This document shows, piece by piece, positions 23,036 to 31,717 of a stretch of DNA of 64,000 bases. The position numbers and the translations under genes were made by a program. The stretch is taken from assembly GCF_003312875.1 (NCBI RefSeq), contig NZ_CP015163.1:124001-188000 (forward strand), written 5' to 3'. Under the pieces are notes generated by a model. That model worked only from the letters and a program-made list of their open reading frames with translations. It had not been told where the DNA came from and ran no database searches. Each line of letters opens with the position of its first letter. The stretch's first letter is position 1. Source of the DNA: Amycolatopsis albispora. Lineage in GTDB: Bacteria; Actinomycetota; Actinomycetes; Mycobacteriales; Pseudonocardiaceae.

Positions 23036-23105
23036 GGCAGGAAAGTACCCCATGATGTCTTTGCCGACACTGTCCGGCCCGCGGTGGAATCGGCACGGTG
23101 GGGTC

Positions 23106-23441
23106 ATGCATCCCGAAATCCTCGACCAGGAGGGCTACACCTCCGTTTCCGTCGCCGAAGCCCCCGTCCGCGAGCTGTTCCCCGGCATCCGGCTGCGTCC
23201 ACTGTGGACAAGTCCGGCGGGTGCGCACGCCAACGTGCTGGAGATGGACCCCGGCAGCTCGTGGCCGCGCCGGGACGTCCACGAACCGGGACCGGAGGAG
23301 GTCTACGTGGTCGAAGGCACCTTCAACGACGGCGCCCGCGACTACCCGGCGGGCACCTTCCTGCACGCCCCGGCCGGTTCGTGGCACGTGCCAGCGTCGG
23401 CCACCGGCTGCACGCTGTTCGTGTTCTACCCCGAAGGCTGA
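23106..23441 (+). CDS. small cupin-domain protein (ChrR-type)
   Basis: A 111-residue single-domain cupin. The first cupin motif (RRDVHEPGPEEVYVVEGTFN) and the second (PAGTFLHAPAGSWHVPASA) resemble the anti-ECF ChrR cupin fold. Metal-ligand His and Glu residues are present, so a metal-dependent dioxygenase or sensor role is possible. No zinc-binding anti-sigma N-terminus is attached, so it is not an anti-sigma factor. It is divergent from the GlxA-type regulator, with about 70 bp between starts. Confidence 0.75.
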   Translation: MHPEILDQEGYTSVSVAEAPVRELFPGIRLRPLWTSPAGAHANVLEMDPGSSWPRRDVHEPGPEEVYVVEGTFNDGARDYPAGTFLHAPAGSWHVPASATGCTLFVFYPEG

Positions 23442-23522
23442 CCGCCGTTACCTTTCCGCGCGGCCTCCCGTCGTGGTGGTGACGGCCCCGGAAGGACCGG
23501 GGCCACCGCCAGGGAGCAGAAC

Positions 23523-23900
23523 ATGAACCTCAGCCTGTGGATCGTCGCCGGTGTGCTGGCCGCCGTTTTTGTCCTTTCGGGCATCGGCAAGCTGGTCGTC
23601 CCCCACGGCAAGCTCGCCGGGTTGCGCGGGGCGGGCTGGGTCAACGACTTCAGCCCCGCCTTCGTCAAGGCCCTCGGGTTCTTCGAGGTCCTCGGCGGGG
23701 CGGGGCTGGTCCTGCCCGCGGTGACCGGCGTCGCGCCCGTCCTGGTTCCGGTGGCGGCCGTCGGGCTCGCGATCATCATGGCCGGGGCGGCGACGGTGAT
23801 GATCCGGCGCCGGGAGTTCGGGCACATGGTCGCGAACCTGGTCTACCTCGTGCTGATCGTGTTCGTCGCGTGGGGCCGGTTCGCCTACCCCGTCGGCTGA
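23523..23900 (+). CDS. DoxX-family membrane protein
   Basis: A 125-residue membrane protein with four hydrophobic helices (first LWIVAGVLAAVFVLSGIGKL) and the FFEVLGGAGLVLP motif of the DoxX/DoxD-like family. The function in bacteria is uncertain; a link to thiol or quinone redox has been proposed for some. The ATG follows a GGGAGCAGAAC ribosome site. It lies 81 bp after the cupin gene and could be co-transcribed. Its last 16 bp overlap the convergent secreted hydrolase gene. Confidence 0.85.
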   Translation: MNLSLWIVAGVLAAVFVLSGIGKLVVPHGKLAGLRGAGWVNDFSPAFVKALGFFEVLGGAGLVLPAVTGVAPVLVPVAAVGLAIIMAGAATVMIRRREFGHMVANLVYLVLIVFVAWGRFAYPVG

Positions 23901-25012
23901 GGCGAATGGAAGCCGACCTCCGGCTGCTCCGCCGACGGCCCGTCGAGCAGCGGCCGCGGCAGGCTCCGCAGGTGCTGGTCGAAGAAGGCACCGGTGTACG
24001 CCCTGGTGATCTCACCCGACCGCGTGCCGGGCAGCGGGGCGGCCGGGTCGGTCACGCCGAGCTGCGCGGCGAGCACCGGCAGGTCGATGAAGCTGAAGTG
24101 CCCCGAACCGGCCACCGTCAGCCAGCGCTTCCAGCCGTCGAAACGCGGCCAGTCCCGCGGCCAGGTGCGGTCGCCGCCGTCCGGCCGGTGCAGGGTTTCG
24201 GTGCCCATCATCAGGAACGGCCTGCCGGACAGCCCGGTGACCGGCTCGAAGTACTCGCCGTCGAGATTGACCCCGGCGCGGAATCGTGGGTCGCCCGCCA
24301 TCGCGACGGCGGCGGTGTTGCCGCCGATGGAGTGCCCGGCGATGCCGATCCGGCCGCGGTCGACCAGCCGCCCGAACGTGCCCAGCCGATCGAGCACAAA
24401 GGACACGTCCCGCGCGCGGGTCTGCGCGACCCGGCGGTATCCGGCGTCGCCGGTCCGCTCGACCTCGGCGCAGGCGACGCAGGTCAGCATGCGCCCGCCG
24501 GGGAACGCGGCCCCGCTGGACTCGTAGGCGTGGTCCACCAGCGCGACCAGGTAACCGCGGCTGGCCAGGTCCTCGGTCAGCACGGTCAGCGTGGCGCGCG
24601 GCAGGGTGAAACCGGGCGACAGCACGAGCAAGGGGTGGCGGCCGGGGACCGGGCGCGCGTGGTCACGGGCGTTGGTCCGGGTCTCGCTGAGCTTTCGCGG
24701 GGAAACGAGATCCTCGCGGTGCTGCATTTCCAGCAGCAGGCGGGCTTCCTCAGTGGAGAGATAACGCGCGGGGGAGCCGGTGCCCGGCTGGGCCGGGTAG
24801 TACAGCGACACCATCAGCTCCCTGGGCCGCTCCGGCACCCACGGATCCCGGCGGGAGTGGTCGGTCAGGTGCAGGGTGGACCGGCCGACGGCGGCGGGTC
24901 CGGTGGGCGCGGGCAGCACCAGTTCGCCGGCGGCCGAGGCGGTTCCGGTCGCGGCGAAGGCGCCCGCGAACATCAACGCGGCCAGCGAGGTGGCCAGCAA
25001 CTTTCGGATCAT
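23885..25012 (-). CDS. secreted alpha/beta-hydrolase, PAF-acetylhydrolase/lipase-like
   Basis: A 375-residue exported hydrolase. A Sec signal peptide is visible (MIRKLLATSLAALMFAGAFA, cleavage near ASA-A). The nucleophile elbow GHSIGG, the PLLVLSPGFTLPRATL oxyanion region and the late GSGHFSF histidine match the platelet-activating-factor acetylhydrolase / actinomycete lipase group. It probably cleaves short-chain or polyester esters outside the cell. The ATG at 25012 is chosen because the signal peptide starts there. It faces the DHFR-like gene. Confidence 0.8.
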   Translation of the reverse strand: MIRKLLATSLAALMFAGAFAATGTASAAGELVLPAPTGPAAVGRSTLHLTDHSRRDPWVPERPRELMVSLYYPAQPGTGSPARYLSTEEARLLLEMQHREDLVSPRKLSETRTNARDHARPVPGRHPLLVLSPGFTLPRATLTVLTEDLASRGYLVALVDHAYESSGAAFPGGRMLTCVACAEVERTGDAGYRRVAQTRARDVSFVLDRLGTFGRLVDRGRIGIAGHSIGGNTAAVAMAGDPRFRAGVNLDGEYFEPVTGLSGRPFLMMGTETLHRPDGGDRTWPRDWPRFDGWKRWLTVAGSGHFSFIDLPVLAAQLGVTDPAAPLPGTRSGEITRAYTGAFFDQHLRSLPRPLLDGPSAEQPEVGFHSPQPTG

Positions 25013-25177
25013 GACGTCATCTTCGGCGGCCTCGGGGCGGTCCAGTACTGGCCGAAGTGCCTGCTGGACCCCGACTTTCGTCAATGTCTCCGGTGGTGTG
25101 AGCCAGCTCTCATCGGCCCGGCGATGAGTTCTTCCGGCCCAGCTGGTCTACCGTGCATCCGACCTGAAGGAGAACCG

Positions 25178-25825
25178 ATGACCCAGCTGCTGAAGGTGCA
25201 GAACTTCAACATCTCGAGCGACGGCTACGGGGCCGGGGACAACCAGAGCCTCGAGCGCCCGTTCGGCCACGCCGATCCCGGCACCATGTTCGCCTGGGCG
25301 GGCGCCACCGCGAGCTGGCCCAACCGCACCGACCCCGGCGGCAGCCGCGGCCTCGACGACTACCTCACCCGCGACTTCGCGCACAACATCGGCGCCGAGA
25401 TCATGGGGCGCAACAAGTTCGGGCCGCAGCGCGGACCGTGGACCGACTACGAGTGGCAGGGCTGGTGGGGCGACGAGCCGCCGTTCCACACCCCGGTTTT
25501 TGTGCTGACCCACCACGTGCGCCCGTCGTTCAGCCTGTCCGACACCACCTTCCACTTCGTCGACGGCGATCCGGCGACCGTGCTCAAGCAGGCCAAGGAA
25601 GCCGCGGACGGCAAGGACGTGCGCCTCGGCGGCGGGGCCAGCACCATCCGCGAGTTCCTCGACGCCGACCTCGTCGACACCCTGCACGTGGCCGTCTCGC
25701 CGGTGGAGCTCGGCTCCGGCTCGCGGCTGTGGGAGTCGCCCGACGAGCTGCGCGACCGCTTCCACATGGACGTGGTGCCCAGCCCGAGGGGCGGCGTGAC
25801 CCACTACCTGTGCTGGCGCAAGTGA
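25178..25825 (+). CDS. dihydrofolate-reductase-family (RibD-like) protein
   Basis: A 215-residue protein of the RibD C-terminal / DHFR superfamily: an N-terminal LLKVQNFNISSDGYGAGDNQ, a central FVLTHHVRPSF and the NADPH-pocket motif DVRLGGGASTIREFLDADLV. Members of this branch are named 'dihydrofolate reductase family' but are not the essential folate enzyme; they likely reduce an unknown substrate with NADPH. The ATG follows GAAGGAG. It ends 4 bp before the convergent gcoB gene. Confidence 0.82.
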   Translation: MTQLLKVQNFNISSDGYGAGDNQSLERPFGHADPGTMFAWAGATASWPNRTDPGGSRGLDDYLTRDFAHNIGAEIMGRNKFGPQRGPWTDYEWQGWWGDEPPFHTPVFVLTHHVRPSFSLSDTTFHFVDGDPATVLKQAKEAADGKDVRLGGGASTIREFLDADLVDTLHVAVSPVELGSGSRLWESPDELRDRFHMDVVPSPRGGVTHYLCWRK

Positions 25826-25828
25826 ATC

Positions 25829-26833
25829 TCAGGACGGGGTGAACTGCTCGCGGTGGATGTGGCGCGGGGACATCCGGCGGCGCTTGAACGCCCTGACCCC
25901 CGCGGCCACCATCGCCGGCGGCCCGCACAGCCAACCCGACCAGCCCCGCCCGCTGGGCACGTCCTCGGTGAACGCGTCGGTGGGGAAGCCGCTCCGGTAA
26001 GCCGGGTCGGGCTCGTCCGAAAGCACCGGCACGAACCGGAAATTCGGGTACCCACCGGCGATTTCGGCGAACCGGGCCTGGTCGTAGAGGTCGGCCGTGC
26101 CACGAACTCCGTGGTACAGCAGCACTTCCCGGCCGGGGTGCCGGGCCAGCGCGGTGCGCGCGATGCCCGCCAGCGGGGCGAGCCCGGTGCCGCCGCCGAT
26201 GAGCACCATCGGCCCGCCGTCGTCCTCGTCCGCCGGGGGCAGGTGGAAGTCGCCGAGCGGACCGGACGCCTCGACGCGGTCACCGACGGCCAGCGAGCCG
26301 AAGAGCCATCCGTCGGTGGCGACCCCGCCGGGCACCCGCCGGACGTGCAGTTCCAGCACCTTGTCCTCGTCGGCGGTGTTGGCCAGCGAGTACTGGCGCC
26401 GCACCCCCGAACCGGGCACGGCCAGTTCGACGTACTGCCCCGGCTCGAAGGCCAGCGGCTCGGCGAGCCCGAGCAGCACCCGCCGGGTGTCCCTGGCGAT
26501 GTCCTCGATCTCGACGACGGTCGCGGCCAGGTCGCGCAGCGGGTGCGCGGCCCGTCCGGTGGTGGTCCCGGTGCCGCTCAGCTCGGTGTCGCCGGTGGGA
26601 CGCGCCTGGCAGGCCAGCACCAGGCCCGCCGCCCGTTCGTCCTCGGTGAGGGTGTCGAGCGGGGAAGCGCCGTGGTCGACCGAGCCGGAGACCACCCGGA
26701 GCTTGCACGTGCCGCAGGTGCCCTGGTTGCACGAGTTCGGCAGCCACAACCCGGCACGCAGGCAGGCGTCGAGCAGGCTCTGGTCCTCCGCGCACTCGAC
26801 CCGGCGGCCGCTCACGCGCACCGCGAAGGCCAT
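25829..26833 (-). CDS. gcoB: GcoB: three-domain reductase of guaiacol O-demethylase
   Basis: A 334-residue electron-transfer protein, the same length as the known GcoB. It has a plant-type [2Fe-2S] ferredoxin domain (residues 1-90, ligands in CNQGTCGTC and in VLACQA), an FAD-binding domain (RQYSLANT) and an NADH-binding domain (VLIGGGTGLAPLAG). It passes electrons from NADH to the P450 GcoA encoded 3 bp upstream. This single-polypeptide reductase is the defining feature of the CYP255 system. The ATG at 26833 has GGTGTGAG upstream, within the gcoA end, so translation is coupled. Confidence 0.9.
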   Translation of the reverse strand: MAFAVRVSGRRVECAEDQSLLDACLRAGLWLPNSCNQGTCGTCKLRVVSGSVDHGASPLDTLTEDERAAGLVLACQARPTGDTELSGTGTTTGRAAHPLRDLAATVVEIEDIARDTRRVLLGLAEPLAFEPGQYVELAVPGSGVRRQYSLANTADEDKVLELHVRRVPGGVATDGWLFGSLAVGDRVEASGPLGDFHLPPADEDDGGPMVLIGGGTGLAPLAGIARTALARHPGREVLLYHGVRGTADLYDQARFAEIAGGYPNFRFVPVLSDEPDPAYRSGFPTDAFTEDVPSGRGWSGWLCGPPAMVAAGVRAFKRRRMSPRHIHREQFTPS

Positions 26834-26836
26834 CGC

Positions 26837-28060
26837 TCACACCTCCCAGGTGACGTGCAGGCTGGTCGGCCCGCGGAAACCCCAGCCCCAGAACTCGACG
26901 CCCTCGCCGGTGTCGCGTTCCAGGTTCGGGATCGCCTCGAACAGCTCCTCCAGCGCGATCCGCATGACGTGGTTGGCGAAGTAGATGCCCGCGCAGGCGT
27001 GGCTGCCAGCGCCGAAGGCCAGGTGCGGCAGCGGCGGCCGGTGCAGGTCGTAGGTGGTCGGCGCGTCGTACTGCCCGGTGTCGTGATTGGCCGAGCCGTA
27101 GGACAGCATCACCGGCGTGCCCTCGGGCAGGTCGACCCCGGCGACGGTGACCGGCTTGGTCGAGATGCGCGCGGTCGCTGACCAGATCGGTGAGGTCCAG
27201 CGCATGCCCTCCGAGATGGCCCGCGGGATCAGCGCCGGATCGTCCACCACCTGTTCCAGCTGCTCCGGCCGGCTGAACAGGCCGACCAGCGTGGACGCCA
27301 TGCCGTGGCCCGGTTCCTGCATCGCGCCGAGCAGGTAGACGTAGATGGTGGGGTAGATGTACTCGCGGTCGCGGGTTTGCCCCGGCGGCATGCCGTCGTG
27401 CAGCCAGTGGGAGATCGCGCTGTCGTCGGGTTCGGTGATCCAGCGGTCGATCAGCGGGTCGACGATCGCGCGGATCTCGGCCTTCGCCTGGTCACCCTCG
27501 GCGAAGCCCGCCGGATTGGCGAACTCGCCGTTCTCGTCCATCGCGGCGTTGGTGAACGAGCGGTTCAGCTTCGCGAACCACTCGCGCAGCTTGTCCGATT
27601 CGACGTCGTGCAGGCCGAGGAGGTCACCGAGGGACCGCACGCTGACCGGCTCGCAGTACTGCGCCACCAGCTCGGCCGCGCCGTCGTTCTCGAACCGGCC
27701 GAGGTAGCGGCGGGCGATCGGGCGGACCAGGTCGTCGATCCAGCGGTCCACCTCGACCGGCTGCAGCGCGGGCTCGACCATCGACCGCAGGTCGGCGTGG
27801 ATCTCGCCGTTGACCCCGATGATCGCCGGGTGCCCGAAGGTCCGGCCGCCCGCCGGGGTGATCACGCCTTCGAAGTCCGGGCTGGTCGCCACCTCGCGGC
27901 AGACGTCGGCGGTGGAGGCGACGTACGCGCCGAGCACCGGCACGTAGGCCAGCGGTGCCTCGGCCCGCAGCCGTTCGTAGACCGCGTACGGATTGCGCTC
28001 CAGCTCGGTCATCGTGACGTCGGCCAGCCAGGCCAGCTCGGGCCGTTCGGTGGTCGTCAT
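26837..28060 (-). CDS. gcoA: GcoA: cytochrome P450 (CYP255A-type) guaiacol O-demethylase
   Basis: A 407-residue P450 that O-demethylates guaiacol to catechol and formaldehyde. The heme cysteine is Cys356 in [10 protein letters not shown]. Residues forming the aromatic pocket of the Amycolatopsis GcoA, as I recall the structure, are all present at the same numbers: Phe75, Ile81, Phe169, Val241, Gly245 and Phe395. The I-helix reads [12 protein letters not shown] instead of the usual AGxxT, also a GcoA feature. The ATG has GGGAGGAG upstream. It forms an operon with gcoB and diverges from an AraC activator. Confidence 0.93.
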   Translation of the reverse strand: MTTTERPELAWLADVTMTELERNPYAVYERLRAEAPLAYVPVLGAYVASTADVCREVATSPDFEGVITPAGGRTFGHPAIIGVNGEIHADLRSMVEPALQPVEVDRWIDDLVRPIARRYLGRFENDGAAELVAQYCEPVSVRSLGDLLGLHDVESDKLREWFAKLNRSFTNAAMDENGEFANPAGFAEGDQAKAEIRAIVDPLIDRWITEPDDSAISHWLHDGMPPGQTRDREYIYPTIYVYLLGAMQEPGHGMASTLVGLFSRPEQLEQVVDDPALIPRAISEGMRWTSPIWSATARISTKPVTVAGVDLPEGTPVMLSYGSANHDTGQYDAPTTYDLHRPPLPHLAFGAGSHACAGIYFANHVMRIALEELFEAIPNLERDTGEGVEFWGWGFRGPTSLHVTWEV

Positions 28061-28131
28061 CGGGTGTCTCCTCCCACGTCGTTGTCCGGGATGGGAGGGG
28101 ACGGTAAGGCGCTGACCTGCGCTTCGGCGAC

Positions 28132-28163
28132 ACGCTTCGCGCGGGGACGGCACGGTTCGCGCG
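28132..28163 (-). promoter_or_regulatory. direct-repeat AraC sites in the gcoA promoter
   Basis: ACGCTTCGCGCG (28132-28143) and ACGGTTCGCGCG (28152-28163) are 20 bp apart (two helical turns) and differ at one position. They lie immediately upstream of a probable -10 (TACCGT on the minus strand, 28106-28101), at about -38 to -69 from the expected gcoA start. This is the I1-I2 arrangement of AraC-type activation. Confidence 0.6.
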
Positions 28164-28201
28164 CCCGGTTCGTGACCTGTGCCTCAGGTACGCTCACCGC
28201 C

Positions 28202-29143
28202 ATGCGCGCACGGCGTGGTGCCGCACCCCGGGACTGGGACGAGGCATCCCGGGAGGTGGCCGAGGCGTACTTCCCGCACGAGCTGCGGCTGCTCGGTGGT
28301 GGCCGCGAGCCCCGGCTGACCCTGCGCACGCTCGACCTCGGGCCGGTGCTGATCGGTCACGTCGGCTGGGGCGCCGACGTGCGGATCGCCTGCGACTATC
28401 CCGGCGCCTACGAGGTGAACCTGCCGCTGACCGGTCACCTGGAGAGCCGCGGCAGACACGGGGTGGTGACGTCGGTCCCCGGCCAGAGCACGGTGTTCCG
28501 CGCGGACACGCCGTCGCTGATCAGCCACTGGGACGCCACCTGCACCGTGCTCGGCGTGAAGTTCGACAGCGCGTGGCTCGACCGCGAGGCCGAACGGGTG
28601 CTCGGCGACGACCGGGTGTCCCTGCGTGGTGACCTGCCCGATCAGCTGGACCTGACCGGGGGACGCGGCCGCGCGTGGCGGCAGCTGGTCGCGAGCCTGG
28701 TCGCCCACCTGCACGACCCCGGGTTGTTCGGTGACCAGCCGCCGGTCCGCGACCAGCTGGCGGGCGCGGTGGCGGCGAGCTTCCTGCTGGCGGGCTGCCC
28801 GGAGGCCGGTCACGGTTCGCCACCACGCCCGCGGGCCATCGCCCGGGTGGTGGACCAGCTGCACGACGACCCGGCCCGCGCGTGGACGGTGGGTGAGATG
28901 GCGGCCGTCGCGGGCACCAGCGTCCGGCGGCTGCAGGAGGGATTCCAGCGCACGCTCGGCCGCAGCCCGCGCGAGTACCTGCTGGGCATCCGCCTTCAAC
29001 GGGCGCACGCCGACCTGGTGGCCGATCCGGCGGCGACGGTGAGCGAAGTGGCGGCGCGGTGGGGATTTTCCAGCGCCAGCCGGTTCGCCGCGGCCTACCG
29101 GCGCCGGTACGGCAGGCCGCCGGGAGAGGCACGCCGCTGGTAG
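28202..29143 (+). CDS. AraC-family regulator of the gco genes (GcoR-like)
   Basis: A 313-residue regulator with an AraC_binding_2-type N-terminal domain (HVGWGADVRIACDYPGAYEV) and a C-terminal double helix-turn-helix (WTVGEMAAVAGTSVRRLQEG and VSEVAARWGFSSASRFAAAY). It is divergent from gcoA-gcoB, as the AraC gene is in Amycolatopsis strains that grow on guaiacol, so it probably activates gcoAB in response to guaiacol or a related aromatic. The ATG at 28202 has no ribosome site; GGTACG 10 bp upstream may serve as a -10 for a leaderless mRNA. Confidence 0.85.
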   Translation: MRARRGAAPRDWDEASREVAEAYFPHELRLLGGGREPRLTLRTLDLGPVLIGHVGWGADVRIACDYPGAYEVNLPLTGHLESRGRHGVVTSVPGQSTVFRADTPSLISHWDATCTVLGVKFDSAWLDREAERVLGDDRVSLRGDLPDQLDLTGGRGRAWRQLVASLVAHLHDPGLFGDQPPVRDQLAGAVAASFLLAGCPEAGHGSPPRPRAIARVVDQLHDDPARAWTVGEMAAVAGTSVRRLQEGFQRTLGRSPREYLLGIRLQRAHADLVADPAATVSEVAARWGFSSASRFAAAYRRRYGRPPGEARRW

Positions 29144-29153
29144 AACCGGGTCG

Positions 29154-29597
29154 GTGAGCAACTTCTACCACCTGTGCTTCGCCGTCCAGGACCTCGACCG
29201 CGCGACCACTGACCTCACCCGTGCCGTGGGCGTGCGGTGGAGCCCGGTCCGCGAGGGAACGCTGGGGGACTGGTCGTACCGGATCGTCTTCTCCGTCGAG
29301 GGACCGCCGTTCTTCGAGGTGATCCAGGGCGATCCGGGCAGCCCGTGGGACGCGACGGACGGCTCACGGTTCGACCACCTCGGCTACTGGGCCAGCGATG
29401 TCGGCACCGGCAAGCAGCGGCTGGCCAAGCGCGGCGCGCCGCTGGAATTCGACGCCTGCCCGTACGGCCGTTCCTTCACCTACCACCGCCTCGACAGCAT
29501 CGGCGCGCGCGTCGAACTGGTCGACATCGCCGCGCAGGAAGGGTTTCTGCGCACCTGGCAGCCGGGCGGCGCGCCCATGCCACCGCTCGAACTGTGA
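29154..29597 (+). CDS. VOC-family protein downstream of the gco regulator
   Basis: A 147-residue single-module vicinal-oxygen-chelate protein (YHLCFAVQDLDRATTDLTRA, then FDHLGYWASDVGTGKQRLAK). His6 and the late Glu (RVELVD) are possible metal ligands. The GTG at 29154 lies 10 bp after the AraC stop codon, so it is likely co-transcribed with the regulator and may act on an aromatic intermediate; that link is inference. It ends 4 bp before the convergent mannosyltransferase gene. Confidence 0.75.
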   Translation: MSNFYHLCFAVQDLDRATTDLTRAVGVRWSPVREGTLGDWSYRIVFSVEGPPFFEVIQGDPGSPWDATDGSRFDHLGYWASDVGTGKQRLAKRGAPLEFDACPYGRSFTYHRLDSIGARVELVDIAAQEGFLRTWQPGGAPMPPLEL

Positions 29598-29601
29598 CCG
29601 G

Positions 29602-31143
29602 TCAGCGCCAGGACGGCAGCCAGAGTTCGGACTGCCAGTGCTCGTGGGTGATCGGGTCGCCGTTCAGGATCGGCCACAGCCAGGCGAAGTTGGCCACCAC
29701 CAGCCCGGCGTACAACGACACCACGAGCAGCCCGGTGCCCCGCCGCTCGAACCCGCGCTGCGCGCTGCCGAGGATGTGGCCGAGCACCAGGGTCAGGCCG
29801 AGCACCAGGAACGGTGCCATCGGCGTGGCGTAGAAGTAGTACATCTGGCGGTCGAGGTTGAGGAACCACGGCAGCAGCCCGGCCAGGTAGCCGATGAGCA
29901 CCGCGGCGTGCCGCCAGTCCGCGAGGAAAAGCCAGCGCCACAGCCCGAAGGCGAGCACCGGCAGGGCCAGCCACCACATCGCCGGGGTGCCGAGCAGCAT
30001 GGTGGCCTGCACGCAGTCGGGCTCACCGCATACTCCGTTCGGGGCCGATTCGTAGGAGTACAGCATCGGGCGAAGGCCCATCGGCCACGTCCACGGTTTC
30101 GACTCCCACGGGTGCGGGTCGTTCGCCGGGGTCAGCAGGGTTTCGTGGAAGCGCAGCACGTTCATCGAGTAGCCGCCCAGCGAGCGCAGCGCGGGCGGCA
30201 CCCAGGCGAAGAAGCCCGGGTCGATGCCGTCGATTTCGACGTAGTGACGGTCGGTGGCGGTCTCGCTCGCGAACCACGCCCACCAACTGCCCAGGTAGGT
30301 CAGGAAACCGATGCCGACGAACGCCCACAGCCCGGGCGCGACGTCACGCACGAGGGTGCCGACCCAGGGCCGGGCGACACCGGCCGCCCGGCGCGCGGCC
30401 ACGTCGAAACCCACGCACAGCAGTCCGAACGCCGCCATGTGGTACAGCCCGGACCACTTGACCGCGAACGCCAGCCCGATCATCAGCCCGGCCGCGAAGC
30501 GCCACCACCGGAACCCCAGCCGTGGCCCGAACGGGGATTCGCCGATCCAGCCCTCACGCACCGCGAGCGCGAGCCGCGCGCGGACTTGGTCGCGGTCGGC
30601 GAGCAGGCAGGCGAAGGCGGCGAGCACAAAAAACGCGATGAAGATGTCGAGCATGCCGATCCGCGACTGCACGTGGAGCACGCCGTCGCAGACGACCAGG
30701 ATGCCCGCGATGCCGCCGAGCAGCGTGGAGCGGGTGAGCCGCCGGGCGATCCGCACGGTCAGCACGATGATCAGCGTGCCCGCCAGCGCCGCGCTGAACC
30801 GCCAGCCCCACGCGGTGTAGCCGAACAGCCATTCGCCCACCGCGATCAGCTGCTTCGCCAGCGGCGGGTGCACGATGTACTCGTAGGCGTAGTTGTCTTC
30901 GTAGCCGCCGTTGCGCAGCATCTGCCACGCCTGCACGGCGTAGTACTTCTCGTCGAAAACCGGCGTGCCGTGGTCGGTGGGCACGCCGAGGTGCTGGAAC
31001 CGGACCACGCCGCCGAGTGCCGCGAGCACCAGGGTGACCACCCAGCCGCGCCACCGGTCAGCGGGCATCGGCCTGCCCAGCAACGCCCCTTCCCGATCCG
31101 ACGGCGGCGCGGCCGGTCCCGGACGAGTCGGCGTGGCGATCAC
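29602..31143 (-). CDS. pmt: protein O-mannosyltransferase (PMT family)
   Basis: A 513-residue polytopic membrane enzyme that transfers mannose from polyprenyl-phosphate mannose to Ser/Thr of exported proteins. The catalytic acidic pair is in the first extracytoplasmic loop (TPVFDEKYYAVQAWQMLRNG; Asp-Glu), followed by YIVHPPLAKQLIAVGEWLFG and about ten helices, ending QSELWLPSWR. The length is that of actinobacterial Pmt. The usual neighbour, the rsmI 16S rRNA methyltransferase gene, is not present upstream; instead a long palindrome (copy 2) follows the promoter side. Confidence 0.9.
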   Translation of the reverse strand: MIATPTRPGPAAPPSDREGALLGRPMPADRWRGWVVTLVLAALGGVVRFQHLGVPTDHGTPVFDEKYYAVQAWQMLRNGGYEDNYAYEYIVHPPLAKQLIAVGEWLFGYTAWGWRFSAALAGTLIIVLTVRIARRLTRSTLLGGIAGILVVCDGVLHVQSRIGMLDIFIAFFVLAAFACLLADRDQVRARLALAVREGWIGESPFGPRLGFRWWRFAAGLMIGLAFAVKWSGLYHMAAFGLLCVGFDVAARRAAGVARPWVGTLVRDVAPGLWAFVGIGFLTYLGSWWAWFASETATDRHYVEIDGIDPGFFAWVPPALRSLGGYSMNVLRFHETLLTPANDPHPWESKPWTWPMGLRPMLYSYESAPNGVCGEPDCVQATMLLGTPAMWWLALPVLAFGLWRWLFLADWRHAAVLIGYLAGLLPWFLNLDRQMYYFYATPMAPFLVLGLTLVLGHILGSAQRGFERRGTGLLVVSLYAGLVVANFAWLWPILNGDPITHEHWQSELWLPSWR

Positions 31144-31213
31144 GCCCCGATGCTAAGGCAGCGCCGGACGCGGGGCCGTGGCGAACCAACCCGGCGGGTA
31201 TTCGCGGGCACCG

Positions 31214-31270
31214 ATGTCACGAATGTGGCTTTCGAGACGTTTCGCGTCTCGAAAGCCACATTCGTGACAT
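31214..31270. repeat. dispersed intergenic palindrome, copy 2 (perfect)
   Basis: Arms 31214-31239 and 31245-31270 are perfectly complementary over 26 bp around a 5-nt loop TTTCG. The outer part reads ATGTCACGAATGTGGCTTTC and the inner part GAGACG. It separates the divergent pmt and small secreted-protein genes, so here it does not lie at a gene end. Confidence 0.9.
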
Positions 31271-31280
31271 GCGCCGGCGG

Positions 31281-31320
31281 GTGCTCAGGGGAGTAGATCC
31301 GCTTGGCGGAAGAGGGTGCA
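31281..31320. repeat. 40-bp direct repeat, left copy (decayed TetR 3' end)
   Basis: This stretch matches 31718-31757 at 36 of 40 positions. On the minus strand it still encodes the end of the neighbouring TetR protein (TLFRQADLLP, stop). It therefore looks like a leftover of a duplicated TetR gene end on the far side of the small secreted-protein gene. Confidence 0.7.
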
Positions 31321-31346
31321 CACCTTTTCCCGACCGGGAAAAGGTG
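31321..31346 (+). promoter_or_regulatory. 11-bp hairpin upstream of small secreted-protein gene
   Basis: CACCTTTTCCC (31321-31331) pairs perfectly with 31336-31346 around a GACC loop. It lies 72 bp upstream of the start codon, directly after the left 40-bp repeat. It could be an operator or an RNA hairpin; nothing further supports either. Confidence 0.4.
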
Positions 31347-31417
31347 GTGCCGGTGCGCGGTTCCGTGCCGGAAGCTGCGGGAGCAAAGGGATTCACTGCA
31401 CAACTGGGGGAGTGACG

Positions 31418-31717
31418 ATGAAGCGGAAGATTCTCGCCGGCGCACTGGCGATGTCCACGGCGTTGTTGGTGGCGGCACCGGCTCAGGCCACCGAACCACC
31501 GCCGCCGGCGGAGCAGGAAGCGGGCACTCGCGGGGTCGCCGAGTGCACGGACTACCTGGAGGCGTACGGCATCGAAATCGGTTTTCCGGAGGTGACCGCG
31601 TGTTATGCCGGAAGCACGGGCACCGCGACCGGTCTCGGCGCCTGTTATGTGGGCCTGCGCGCGGTCGAAGTCAAGCGCAGGATCGCGCTCGCGGCCTGCG
31701 CGCTGGCCGCGTTGTAG
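31418..31717 (+). CDS. small secreted protein with four cysteines
   Basis: A 99-residue exported protein of unknown family. The signal peptide is clear (MKRKILAGALAMSTALLVAA, cleavage after AQA). The mature part of about 70 residues has four cysteines (in AECTDY, TACYAG, GACYVG and AACALA), enough for two disulfides, and is otherwise neutral. The ATG has GGGGGAG upstream. It lies between two copies of a 40-bp repeat derived from the end of the adjacent TetR gene, which suggests insertion. I do not recognise it. Confidence 0.7.
   Translation: MKRKILAGALAMSTALLVAAPAQATEPPPPAEQEAGTRGVAECTDYLEAYGIEIGFPEVTACYAGSTGTATGLGACYVGLRAVEVKRRIALAACALAAL

Noticed and set aside
31140..31300. Short frames running through the palindromes (for example FETFRVSKATFVT)
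   Set aside because: The same peptides arise from every palindrome copy on both strands; they are by-products of the repeat.
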